A stretch of 64,000 nt of DNA from NCBI GenBank assembly GCA_020465985.1, contig JAANYP010000383.1:702734-766733 (forward strand), given 5' to 3'. This document shows, one piece after another, positions 16,901 through 28,363 of the stretch. The DNA is from Centrapalus pauciflorus (taxonomy: Eukaryota; Streptophyta; Magnoliopsida; Asterales; Asteraceae). A program made the position numbers and the translations under genes. The first letter of the stretch is position 1. Each line of letters begins with the position of its first letter. A model generated the notes under the pieces. The model was not told where the DNA came from. It saw only the letters and a program-made list of their open reading frames with translations, and did no database searches.

Positions 16901-17215
16901 CAAAAACCGCCACACACTCAATCCATTTCATACAACATTCTGTTTAATTGATTCCCTTCGTACAAGTTGAGAAAAGCATTTGTTACATCGGAGGAGATGG
17001 TGGAGGCTTCAAATTGAAGCAAAAAAATCTGTCAATAGAAAAATCTTCAAAACTTCGTTGAAGCAAATTTTGGTTCAAATCTTAAAAAGCCTATTCGAAA
17101 CAATAAACTCTTCGATTTCATTATCGATTTAAAAAATGTTCCAACCCTAAAAATGACGAACTCACGAAAAAAGAAAAGAAAAAAAAAAGACGCAAAGTAC
17201 TCACACACTAGAAAC
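13936..17215. other. AT-rich intergenic stretch, no gene seen
   Basis: The sequence is very AT-rich with poly-T/poly-A runs. Around 15575-15690 there is a short imperfect direct repeat (TTTATATC(A/G)GAATGTAGAT...AATGT). Between 16330 and 16440 ACCGGTT motifs recur in both orientations, suggesting remnants of a decayed inverted-repeat element. No exon-like reading frame was found. Confidence 0.5.
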
Positions 17216-17463
17216 TAGGGGTGAGCGATGGAGCCAATTTTCCGAACCCGACCCGGTACCGACCGATACCGAATTAATATATTCGGTTCGGTAATCGGGT
17301 TTTGAATTAGTTAAAAATCGGTTTTCGGTACCATATTTATACCGAACCGGTACCATATAAATTTAATTGATTCGGTATTCGGTTCTTCCACATCTCTTAT
17401 TTCGGTTTCAGGATTTCGGTTTCGATACCGATTCGGTCCGGTCCAGTACCGAGCTCACCCCTA
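17216..17463. mobile_element. hAT-type MITE with exact 8-bp target duplication
   Basis: Terminal inverted repeats are TAGGGGTGAGC on the left and GCTCACCCCTA on the right. The insertion is flanked by CTAGAAAC at 17208-17215 and 17464-17471. The interior is rich in CGGTTCGGT/ACCGAACCG palindromes. An 8-bp duplication and these TIRs fit the hAT superfamily; at 248 bp it is non-autonomous. The perfect duplication suggests a fairly young insertion. Confidence 0.88.
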
Positions 17464-17646
17464 CTAGAAACGTCAATTGACCCTTGTATTGATGCACACA
17501 AAGAACTCATACAAATCTTAACATGTGTATCCAAGAATACTATGTAACCGGTTAAACAAATAAAAGAAGTCAGTTCTATGATATTTTTAAGCTGATGTAT
17601 TTTAAGACAACATTGACTTGACTTTTATATATATATATATATATAT

Positions 17647-18004
17647 GGTTCGAGAGAGTACCACCCATTATGCAGCGCACTAGAAGGTACCACCTTTAAA
17701 AGTAATTTTTTTTCATGAACATGTTTAATCAACATTATGAAGATCATATGTAAATTTTATACACATTCACATCTCCTAGCTCCTAAAAAATGATGTGAAC
17801 ACACACTTACATAATTTTGAATATATATGAACGCACATTTATGTGATGCGTGTTTTCATGCACTTAGAGTGTTCGGATCAACGTGAAATTCATATATCAT
17901 CAGTGTAATGTTAATTAAAACATGTTCATGAAAAAAATTTAAAAAAAAATACTTTTAATGGTGGTTCTTCTGGTACGCTGCATAATGAGTGGTACTCACT
18001 TGAA

Positions 18005-18006
<2 letters not shown>
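17647..18006. mobile_element. inverted-repeat element embedded in (TA)n, GGTTC(A/G)AG termini
   Basis: The left end GGTTCGAGAGAGTACCACCC matches the reverse complement of the right end, GGTTCAAGTGAGTACCACTC. The similarity continues for nearly 60 bp through the shared CATTATGCAGCG block. Both sides are TA microsatellite (left about 17625-17646, right 18007 onward). The element is 360 bp without coding potential. Elements of this kind occur in other plants; its superfamily is uncertain. Confidence 0.8.
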
Positions 18007-18088
<82 letters not shown>

Positions 18089-18104
18089 TATATATATATA
18101 TATA
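18007..18104. repeat. (TA)n tract between two mobile elements
   Basis: A TA run with a single GA interruption near 18087 separates the GAACC end of the element at 17647-18006 from the GAGGGAGATTCAATTG start of the next one. Confidence 0.95.
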
Positions 18105-18479
18105 GAGGGAGATTCAATTGAGAACTTTTATGCATCGAGGTACAAAAGAACCCATATCCACCATTAGATCAAAAAATTGTATGGATTAGATTAATGGCAA
18201 AATGGTAAATAGTTGGAGAATTTTATGCAACTTGTGCATTATAGGAACAAACAAGGAAGGACATTTTGGGGAATGTGCATACCTCATTAAATTTAATATT
18301 TCAACAAATAATCAAATAATAAATGTCAAATATATTCAATTGATACATTTCCAAATTTAACAAAATTACACATATTCAAAAAAAGATGATGGATATCGAT
18401 GCATTTCATCGTTAATCTTGTTTATCTATGCATCATGTTAAAAAAAGACGCATTTAACAAAAAAAAAATACAAAAATTC

Positions 18480-18735
18480 ATTTATGCATCGTGTTCAACT
18501 TGTTCATCATTCATTTATGCATCGTGTTTGTCGTTCATATTCTTCATTGAGCTATGCATCATGTTCAACTTGTTCATCATTCATCTATGCATCGTCATTG
18601 TTCATCGTCCATTTATGCATCATCATTTTTCGTTGTTCATCGTTCATCATCCATCTATGCATTGTCATTGTTCATCATCCATCTATACATTATCATTATT
18701 CATTGTTCATCATCCATCTATGCATCATGTTCTTC
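18480..18735. repeat. degenerate tandem array of TTCATCATCCATCTATGCATC-type units
   Basis: Roughly ten imperfect units of about 20-28 bp repeat the words GTTCATC, CCATCTATGCAT and CATTGTTCATC. All three forward frames stay partly open because of the period, giving spurious ORFs of 60-150 codons rich in His, Ser and Ile. The array sits in the left arm of the outer element. Confidence 0.75.
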
Positions 18736-18817
18736 ATAATTATCATCGGTTATCTCTCTTGTTCATGCTCATTATCATCGTTGTTCATCGTTATTATTCG
18801 TCTTCAAATCATCATCA

Positions 18818-20869
18818 CACTACAAAAAAAGAGCCATTTAGTGGCACAAACTTTTAATGGCAAAAAATTTATATGTCACTGTATATGGTGTTTTTATGGC
18901 ACTCCTTTTATGCCACTAAAGTCTAATACATTTTAATGACACTTTGTAATATTATATGCCACTAAAACTTAATGAAAATTTTTATTTCCCCCCAAATTGG
19001 AACTTGTTCGCCAACTATTTGCCCTAAATATTGCTTCATCCCTAACTCTCTGCTTCACTTCTTCTCCTATTTTCTGTTTTCCACTGTGCCAGCCACCGCC
19101 CAGCGACAACCACCAGCCACCGCCCACCTCCTACGAGGCTACAACCAGCGGCAGCACCTAGCCACCAGCCGCCGCCCACCACCAGCGACATCAACTCGAC
19201 AGCCTCCCAGCGGCAGCACTTGCTCGATTGTTCAATCGCCCTACTAGTTGACGTCGTCGTCTCCTGCTTGTCACAGGTACGATCTCTCTGTATCTCTTAG
19301 TCTCTTAACAGCCTCACCGCAACCCCCACTAGCAGCCCCACCGTAGCCCCATCGCCTCTGGGCTACACCATCGGCGGCTACGCTTCTTCCACCTTTGGCC
19401 ACACCATCGTCATCCAACTCTAACGTACTCCATTTCCGGCTACACCAACGTCCGCAGCAGGCAGTCCATAAGTTCGGAGGCTTCAGGTATATATTGATTT
19501 TTCAGGGTTAGGCCTGCTTTGTGCCTGTTGGGTTTGCGATTTAGAGTTTGATTTTTGTATCTTCCTGACTAGTTGCAATTGGGATTATGGGAGTTTCATC
19601 GGAGACAAGGTTTTCATTTAGATATTTTGTTCATATATGTCAATTTAGTTAAAAACTCTCAGTTTCACAGTTGCTATGTTGTTCCAATTCAATCATATAC
19701 TAAATATCTCTTGGCTTTTGAGTTTTGTTCTTGTGAATCTTGATCTAGATTTGCCTTTTCTATTCTTTGTCAATTTTATGCATCGTGTAGATCTTGTGTT
19801 TTGTGTTAGACGTGGATTAAAATTTACGGCGTGGGTTATGTTTTGTCATGATTCTGACTTGTATTAATAATCAATAATTAAGAAGCTTTCATTGTTTAAC
19901 CTTTATGTGTTTGTTTGTTTTTGAGATGACATGAATATGTTTCAAATATACCACCTTTGATTGAAAACGATTGGATATAGGAATGAAAATTTCCATGTTT
20001 AAATTGAAGTCTGACATAAATTTCTTGAAATCTTGAAGCTGGTAATATGATATTTGAATCCTTTAATTGCATGAAATTTAAGAAGAGGGTGTGTGTGTTT
20101 TTGGGAGAGAGAGATTTGTGCTGTAGGGGTCTTGCTTCATTCCATGTATGTGTGCAGAACAATTTGCTTGTGTATGTCAAAGTGCAGAACAATTCATGAT
20201 TATTCATAAACTAGTAGCCATGTGTTGTTTGATTATATCATCTACTATAAGGGTTGGATGAATGTTTAAGCTATTATTTTTAGCTTGATTTTTATTGTGT
20301 TTTTTAGTTGACGAGCATGATTTAGTTGTTATCTTCATTTACAATTGTCTGCAAGTAGAATTACGGCCTCTTAAATTGCTTGTACATTTTCATTATATAG
20401 ATTTGCAGCATGCCTTAGAGTGAAGGGAGTACCCGTCTTCCCGAAAACCATCTTTCTGTACACGTCAGCGCCACATCAGTTTTTCTCTCTCCACCTTTCC
20501 CCACCTTTCTAACTAGGAAATACTCATCTTTCTTAAACTTTCCATCTTTCTTAATTTTTTTAAAATAAATTCATTTTAACCAAAAAAAACAAATATTAGA
20601 ACTAAAATAATTAATTTCATAAATATTTAAAAACTATTATATAAACTAAACATTAAAAATTACCCAATTAAAATAAAAATTTACATAACAATAAATAAAA
20701 GTTAAAATGACAAATGAACATTAAAAAAATACAAACTAACTGTCTAAATTTGGTATTTATGCAACAATTACGAAACTGTACGAACGAACGAACAATTACG
20801 AAACTAAAATAAAAAAATACAAACATTTATGAAACTATAATAAGAAACAAAATATAAAATTAAAAAAGT

Positions 20870-20958
<89 letters not shown>

Positions 20959-22095
20959 TAGACACACAGAGACACACACATGTGCAAAAAAAAAAAAAAA
21001 AAGAAGGGGGGAAGAAGAAGGAAGAAGGAAGCTGGCAGCGGGGTGGAGCGGGGAGGGGAAGCCGCGCGGGGCTCCTTCCAGGGCGGGGCCGCTTGACCGG
21101 GGTGGTGTAGCCGCCGGGGATGGTCCGAGGTGGCAAGGCCGCGGGTTGGCGGCTCCAGTACTCCCGTCGCTCTTAAGGTGAAATACTACCAAAGCCATGC
21201 ATTTGAAATTGGATTCACTTCTAAAATATCACATCTAACAGCTTGTTAAATTGCTTTCTCTAGTAGTGTGTTTCTGTTTTGTTGTTTTTATTGCAGAAAT
21301 TTAGAGGATAAATGGCTTTCTGTCTGAGTTTCGGACTCCACAAACCAAAAGATGGACCATTTTCGAGGTACTGGCTTTTGAATTAAATCATCAAATTAAA
21401 CATCTAAGAACGGTAAAGAGTTTTATCTTTGATCATACATGATATTTGTACTATAAACTAGTACATCGTGTAGTTTGTGAGTATATATAATTCATAATTA
21501 ATTTGATGATTAAAATTGACAGGTATCGGTTCATAAATTGCATCAACATGATGAGATTTTCAAGTGAAGCTTCAAGCAAGTTAAAATTTGAAACTTCTAG
21601 CTAGATGGTTATTTTGTTGGTTTTTGTATTAGTATTTGGTTCAACATGTAGACATGTTATGCACTTTTTTTTATGTATTTTAAGTATTGTCGAAAGACAA
21701 GTTAAGTTTATTATAACAAAGTGTTTTGAACATTTAACGATTTGTATGAATTGTGTTTTTATTGTTTAAATTCTATTCTAATGAAATTACAATTAAATGT
21801 AAAATATTATTACATATGGATTGTTAATGTTTGTGTGAAAAAATATGTGTCACTAAAGAAATTTGTTGTTACAAAAAAGGAAATCATACATTTTGTGGCT
21901 TAAAAAAAGTGCCACTAAAATACGTAAGACCTGCAACAGCACATCCATAAAGTGCCACTAAATATCTTTAGTGGCAGCGCTTTTAGTGGCACTTTTTTTT
22001 TTGTGCCAGTGATTCTTTTAAGAGTCTTTAGTGGCACATTTCTTGTATTTAGTGGCACATATTCTATGCCACTAAATGGTCTTTTTATTGTAGTG
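18818..22095. mobile_element. CACTA (En/Spm-type) non-autonomous element, 3.3 kb
   Basis: The termini are CACTACAAAAAAAGAGCCATT and, at the right, the inverse (AATGGTCTTTTTATTGTAGTG). The flanks are TCA at 18815-18817 and 22096-22098, the 3-bp duplication expected for CACTA elements. Subterminal copies of TTTAGTGGCAC/GTGCCACTAAA cluster at both ends, typical transposase-binding arrays. No transposase reading frame is visible. The interior holds a CCACCAGCC-type Pro/Thr-coding GC-rich patch (19085-19230), possibly captured host sequence, and a nested Harbinger-type element. Confidence 0.9.
20418..21172. mobile_element. PIF/Harbinger-type non-autonomous element nested in the CACTA element
   Basis: TIRs are GAGTGAAGGGAGTAC (left) and GTACTCCCGTCGCTC (right, inverse). 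Target duplication TTA lies at 20415-20417 and 21173-21175. A 3-bp TTA/TAA duplication is the hallmark of PIF/Harbinger (Tourist-like) elements. Inside are an AT-rich half, a (TA)n tract (20875-20950) and a strikingly GC-rich block (about 21000-21157). No transposase was seen. Confidence 0.82.
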
Positions 22096-22343
22096 TCACT
22101 AAGCAAATCATGAAGAACACGATTAGAGAGAGAGAGAGAGAAATGAGGAATGTAGTTAATATGAGATTTTAATTCAAAATGTAACTCCTAATTATCATTT
22201 AATGATTTTTAGAAATAAATTAATTATCATGTCTTTAGTTTTCCCTAAATGCCCTTTGTGCACCCTTGGTGGATTATCCGGTGCACAAAAGTGCCTCGAG
22301 GTGCCCTGATGCATAAAAGTTCTCAATTGAACCTCAATCTCTT

Positions 22344-22356
<13 letters not shown>

Positions 22357-22382
<26 letters not shown>
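22357..22382. repeat. (TA)n closing the outer element
   Basis: A short TA run preceded by (CT)n at 22338-22356 abuts the right end of the outer element. Confidence 0.9.
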
Positions 22383-22387
<5 letters not shown>

Positions 22388-22567
22388 AAGTACGCAGATT
22401 TTTTACAAAAGATTTATAATTTTAAAAAGCAAATTTTATCTGTATTCCGATGGAAATGACGATGACCCAACACTATACTTGAATGAATGTGGAGCTTTGC
22501 ACATTGAATGGTGCATAACAACATAAGCGACTACACTCACGTCGGTGATGCATATCATTAAATTCAG

Positions 22568-23112
22568 AAAAGTTGTAGAATAGTTGTGTACTTTTTAAAA
22601 TGTATCGATATGGTACGTGTACTATTTTAATTATTCATATTACACGTGTACTTTCGGAATCGTTCAAATTTGATACGTGTACTACATTTTTTCATACCAA
22701 TATGATACATTTGGTAACCGATTACTGGCTGAACCTGTTAAGAGTGAAATTTTTCTTTTTATTAATGTTCAAATTTCCATAATTGAAGCATCAAATACAC
22801 TTTCTCGTCCTTGTGATAACCTGATAGGAGAAATCACAATGCACAGCCAACTTCAAACACCTACAGACCTCTATAGAAATCTCCAATGACGATCTCCACC
22901 GTCCAGATCGAAGAACTATGTGTTGCGAAACTTCTCCTCAAATTTTACATAGATCCAACGGTGAACAAGTTCGTACCGACGATTCTCCCATAACTGCGCA
23001 AAGCTAGACGAAATAACCGGTCATAAAAAGTAAAGGTATCATATTAACAATATAAAAAGTACACGTACTATATCGATACACCTTAAAAAGTACACTGCTA
23101 TTGTACGACTTT
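22568..23112. mobile_element. TIR element, about 545 bp
   Basis: The left end AAAAGTTGTAGAATAGTTGTGTACTTTTT... continues TGTATCGATATGGTACGTGTACT. The right end is its inverse (AGTACACGTACTATATCGATACACC...CTATTGTACGACTTT). The TIR is at least 55 bp with few mismatches. I could not fix the target duplication. A Mutator-like MITE is possible because of the long TIR. Confidence 0.7.
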
Positions 23113-23131
23113 AGCCCTATTAATTAATAAT

Positions 23132-23134
<3 letters not shown>

Positions 23135-23194
<60 letters not shown>
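23135..23194. repeat. (TA)n microsatellite
   Basis: A TA run of about 60 bp is followed by CACACGGAAGCTTTTATGCG. Confidence 0.95.
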
Positions 23195-23197
<3 letters not shown>

Positions 23198-23939
23198 ACG
23201 GAAGCTTTTATGCGCTAATAAATCTCGAAGAACTTTTATGTATCAAATGATAGATCAATAGAAGAACGATGACGATGAACGATGAACATGTGATGATCAT
23301 TAACGATGAACACAATATGATGATTAACAGCGATGCACCACGATTTTGTATTAATAAAGTCAGAAATCATATCAGTAATTGAGTGATGAACATGTGATGC
23401 ATCGACATCTCCATCATCTTTTTTAAATTTATACAGATTTTATTAATTTTGAAAGTGTATCCATTAAATTCATTTAGTATTTGTTATTTAATTATTTGTA
23501 TGAATATTCAATATTTAGTATAAAAATAAAATTAATTAGACTAGACATATTTTTTCCCTAAACTATCATATGCTATATGCAACTGATATGTATCAGGTAT
23601 GTTGCATCACATGAATACACTTTCAATTCACTAAATATAATAACTATAAAGTGGTTCTTTGGTTTTTGGATACATAAAATATATTAATGTTAGTTACATA
23701 TACGTATGTATATACACTATACACACACACTTCACTAATTTTATATATTGATTCACTAATTTTATACATTGATTCACTTATTTTTGAATTTTTGTTTCAT
23801 TATTTATAAATTTAAAAAACTAATGAATTATTGATTTACTTAATCTAGATTTATGTATTTAAAAAATGATGAATCAGTATGTAAAAAATATATCACAGTG
23901 CTTCTCACACTTTTCAATGTATATTTAGCTTCTTATTTG

Positions 23940-23940
<1 letters not shown>
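23195..23940. other. AT-rich stretch with decayed TA-associated element
   Basis: The first 200 bp contain AGAACTTTTATGTATC and repeated GATGAACGATGAAC/GATGCA words. They resemble the terminus and tandem array of the outer element at 18105-22340 in the opposite orientation. No second terminus is clear. The remainder is AT-rich with three short repeats of TTCACTAATTTTATA near 23730-23780. No gene seen. Confidence 0.4.

Positions 23941-24019
<79 letters not shown>
23941..24019. repeat. (TA)n microsatellite, left flank of element
   Basis: Pure TA run ending directly at GGGGTGGGTTCAATGG. Confidence 0.97.
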
Positions 24020-24022
<3 letters not shown>

Positions 24023-24382
24023 GTGGGTTCAATGGAAAACCACTATGCACCGGAAAACCGTGGAAACCTACGCATACCGTCCGATTTGATGCATTTCATG
24101 AAAAACGCGGTGACATGATCGTAAATAAAGTGATGCATCACACGGGATTTTGATACATCACGCGGTAAATTTGATGCATCACGCGGGATTTTGATGCATC
24201 ATGCGGGAAATTTGATGCATTTGTGGTGGTGCGGTGCGGTTTTCACAAGTTTTCAGGTGCATTATGCAGAAAGACGGTGCATCACGCGGGAATTCGATGC
24301 ATCACGCGGGATTGTGATGCATTTGTGGTGGTGCATTGAGGTTTTCCAAGGTTTTCCGATGCATGTTGGTTTTCCATTGAAC

Positions 24383-24385
<3 letters not shown>
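24020..24385. mobile_element. TA-embedded inverted-repeat element, GGGTTCAATGGAAAACC family
   Basis: The left end GGGTTCAATGGAAAACCACT...GCACCGGAAAACC pairs with the right end GGTTTTCCGATGCATGTTGG...CATTGAACCCC. The interior has at least six imperfect 22-24-bp units of GATGCATCACGCGGGA(A/T)TTT. Both flanks are TA microsatellites. A second family member is at 62234-62480. No coding potential. Confidence 0.82.

Positions 24386-24464
<79 letters not shown>
24386..24464. repeat. (TA)n microsatellite, right flank of element
   Basis: Pure TA run of 79 bp directly after GAACCCC. It is followed by AAAATAGGTTCGGG, another GGTTC-type junction. Confidence 0.97.
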
Positions 24465-25314
<850 letters not shown>

Positions 25315-25322
25315 TATAAATA
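25315..25322 (+). promoter_or_regulatory. TATA box of the small acidic gene
   Basis: TATAAATA occurs 64 bp upstream of the ATG at 25386, a normal distance for a plant gene with a short 5' UTR. Confidence 0.6.
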
Positions 25323-25385
25323 CTAGGCCAAACTATAGCTAGCAACTTAAGACCAAGAAAACCATTTGATGATATATCTATCACT

Positions 25386-26588
25386 ATGGCATGCTTAAAC
25401 ATGCAAGTTAAGAATGAAAAACAAGGCGCAGTATTCATGGGCCCAAGAATCTCTTTCTCAAATGATTTTGTTGAATCAAACCTAAACCAAAACAATATTT
25501 ACAGAGAAGCTCCGGTTTCTTCCGATTTTGAGTTTTCGGTGCCAAGTTTCTATTCAAATTCAGCAGATGAAGTCTTCTTCAAAGGCAAAGTTGTGCCATT
25601 GAAGGAGAAGGTGACACTCAGAGATGAACTTCTTGCCGATGATGATGATGATGATGATGATGATATCTTCTTCCCCAACAAGAATTCTTCTTCAGGATGG
25701 TGGAGAGAGAAATTTGGACTTAGAAAAAGTCAAAATGGGAAAAGTGATGATCATAAGAATCTTGGAGGGTTGGAAACCATTGATGAAACCAAGATCAAAC
25801 CTACTTTCTACAATCACAGCTTCACAGGTTAGCATGCATGCTTTGTCTAAACTTTACATAATTTTCAACCAGTATTTTAAAATATCTTTCCTTTTTTTAA
25901 TGGAATTAATTGTGAAAAATAATTCAATGTCTTTTGCCGTAAATTTGGACAAAGAATTTAAGACTCAAGAATGGTACGTGGGTTGATTAAGTTTTTCTTT
26001 TAACACTGTTTGGCTTGAAAAATATATAATTGGAATGAACTGAAATTTTTTTTATAATTAATTGTATGTTATTGGTTAAGATTAGGTAATTAAGGGTCTA
26101 AATTTTAAAATTAAATATTATTAAAATAGCAAGAAATAATGTATAATTTATTCAACCATAGATATACTGAATGTAATCTAAACATATAGAATTTTTTTTT
26201 TTTTTTTTGTAAACTTAATTTTCAAACACACTATAAAAAAAAAATTATTTGCCTTATAATTCATTATGTGAAACAAATGGATCCTTATATTAACGTAATT
26301 TTTAAAAAAATATAAACAATTTTTACATATAACGTATAGTGTTTTTCTTGGATGTTTTTACGATAACAAAAGGTTGAGTTTGTCACATATCCTAACTCAA
26401 CAACATATACCATAAAACACGTACACGTTTCTCTACTTAATTATAAGACTCTTAACATATGATATTGTTATTCAATTAATTAATTAATCTCAAACAATCT
26501 TAGTACGTACGTAAATATATGTTCATTAATTAACTTGCTCTTATTTTAATTTGTGGTTTAATTTGCAGGAAGCAATCGATACAAGTAA
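25386..26588 (+). CDS. small acidic plant-specific protein, unknown function
   Basis: Two exons: 25386-25827 and 26569-26588, joined through a 741-bp GT-AG intron, give 153 aa. The second exon adds only SNRYK and the stop; without splicing the frame stops two codons into the intron. Landmarks are GPRISFSNDF (about 17-26), SSDFEFSV, ADEVFFKGKVVPLKEK, LRDELLADD followed by a nine-Asp run (about 83-91), WWREKFGL and a basic KSQNGK patch. I believe similar small proteins with the PRISFSNDF...ADE(I/V)FFKGK...LRDEL order exist in Arabidopsis and other eudicots as uncharacterised proteins; I am less sure of locus names. No signal peptide or membrane segment. Function is unknown; charge and motif layout suggest a soluble, largely disordered protein. 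Confidence 0.85.
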
Positions 26589-27410
26589 ATTAATTAATCA
26601 ATGAGAAAGTAATGAATTGAAGCAGCAGGTTACAATTATATATTGAAGGTGAGGGGCTTTTTTGGGGTATTTTCCAAACTAATTAAAATTAATTAATTTT
26701 TTGGAGAATATATTAAAGTTGTACGTACGTAGTTAAGAAATTGAAGTAGGTGTGTGTGTGTAGATGGAGAAGCTAGTCATTTAATTAACCGTTTTCGTAT
26801 TTTGTACAAATTAATTAATATATTAATTTGCAGTTGTAGGAATTCCAATTTCCAATCCCTTTTGAATTGATGTCAGCAGTTAATTATTACATAATATATA
26901 TATTATAATAATCAGTGGTTAATTTTATGTTTATACGGGTTTAATATTTTAAAACATACATATGTACTTTCAACTTCTTTCGCATACTGATACTATTCCT
27001 ATACATGCGTTTTTGTGTTTTATGACATGCAATTGGGTTATGTTAATTAAGTTACCATAAATTTTGTGCAATCTTCTTTTGTCTAGTTTTATTACAGATT
27101 TCCTTTTACATGGTACAAATAACTTATTTACATAGTTTCAATGTGATTATTCGAATAATTCCTGTGTATATTAAAGCTTATGAATGCAAAAAATCTAATC
27201 AAATTTATATATATAAAAACATGAAAATGCATGAATCTTGTGTATATTAAAGTCTATGAATACAATGAACCCACTGAAAGTTTATTTCTATTAGTTCAAA
27301 ACTTGTATATATAAAAAATTGTATGTATAAATCATTATTTTGATTGGTGATCACCGGTGCTTAATTATTTTGTGAACACTTTATTCTTTGTGAACAATCT
27401 TGTTGGATTC
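26589..27410. other. 3' flank of the small acidic gene, no further gene
   Basis: The AT-rich 3' region includes a probable 3' UTR and scattered TTAATTAATT motifs. No reading frame or RNA gene recognised. Confidence 0.5.
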
Positions 27411-28363
27411 TATAAAGGGGAATTTGTGCAAAAAAAAACTCTAAGTTAGATCATTTTCGTGATTAAAACCCTCAACCATTTTCATTGCACAAAAACCTCT
27501 AACCGATTAAGACTCTTTACATTTGAGTTTTTTTCAAAAAAAAAAAAAAACAACCAAGGTTGCAACTTAATGACATGTAAGTTTTCTTAAATTGATTTTT
27601 GTGTAAAAAAAACCCTTAACTTGTTTAGTTTTTTCAATTAAAACATCAAATCATTTTTAACTGCACAAAAAAACTCTAACAAACAAAATCATTAAAATTG
27701 AGTTTTCTATACCGATTGCATTTTGATGACATGAAAATTTGTTAAAATATTATTTATTAAACAAAGAACTCATTCTCCGATGAAATTTCCACCATCTAGC
27801 GAACCTCACTGCTTTGGTTGATCATATTCAGAAAATAATATGGAACCCAAATAAACGAAATCAAACATAAAATTGAACCTAAAAATGCAACTCGTGAACA
27901 CAACGAAATCAATTCCATCGGCACAAATTCAAGATTAAAGGACAAAAGTTAATCGAACATACATACATAAAATAAACAACCTTGAACACAAAGAGATGAT
28001 GGAGTAATCGGAGTTGTTGGAGATTAAGGAGAAAAGACGAGTTGAATGTGACCGTCGGTTAGACCCGAGGAAAAAAATAGTTAGAGTTTAAATAAAAAAA
28101 AGTCACCAACCTCGAGGTCTTTATGCAAAAAATCAGTTTTAAGAATTTCACATGTAATGTCACGTAGGCTTCACGTAAGTCGAGTTTGAATGCGGACGCC
28201 ACGTGTGTACCATGTAAGCATAGTAACCTATTATAATTGGTAACACCCTAAGTTCATAAGATTTTACCGGTTGAAGATTTTTTGTGCAATAAAAATTGGT
28301 TAGGGATTTTAATCACAAAAATAACTACTTTCAATGTTTTTTGCGTAAATTTCCCTTTTATAA
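27411..28363. mobile_element. long-TIR foldback (Mutator-like) element, about 950 bp
   Basis: The left arm (AAAGGGGAATTTGTGCAAAA, then CGTGATTAAAACCCTCAACC) is repeated in inverse at the right (GGTTAGGGATTTTAATCACA, then GCGTAAATTTCCCTTTTATA). The inverted repeat extends about 100 bp with moderate divergence. Long TIRs without coding capacity fit a non-autonomous Mutator-like element. Flanking 9-mers are only partly alike. A related arm is found at 49247-49345. Confidence 0.65.

Larger units (their letters stand above)
18105..22340. mobile_element. outer TA-embedded inverted-repeat element, split by a CACTA insertion
   Basis: The left end reads GATTCAATTGAGAACTTTTATGCATCGAGG. The right end is its reverse complement (CCTGATGCATAAAAGTTCTC then AATTGAACCTC), with 24 bases identical. 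Both ends abut TA microsatellites (to 18104 and from 22357), with a CT run between on the right. Removing the CACTA element leaves about 950 bp. It has no coding potential; the left arm contains a degenerate TGCATC-rich tandem array. Confidence 0.75.

Noticed and set aside
18399..18936. Three overlapping plus-strand ORFs of 61-152 codons
   Set aside because: They arise from the degenerate tandem array and run into the CACTA terminus; composition is His/Ser/Ile low complexity.
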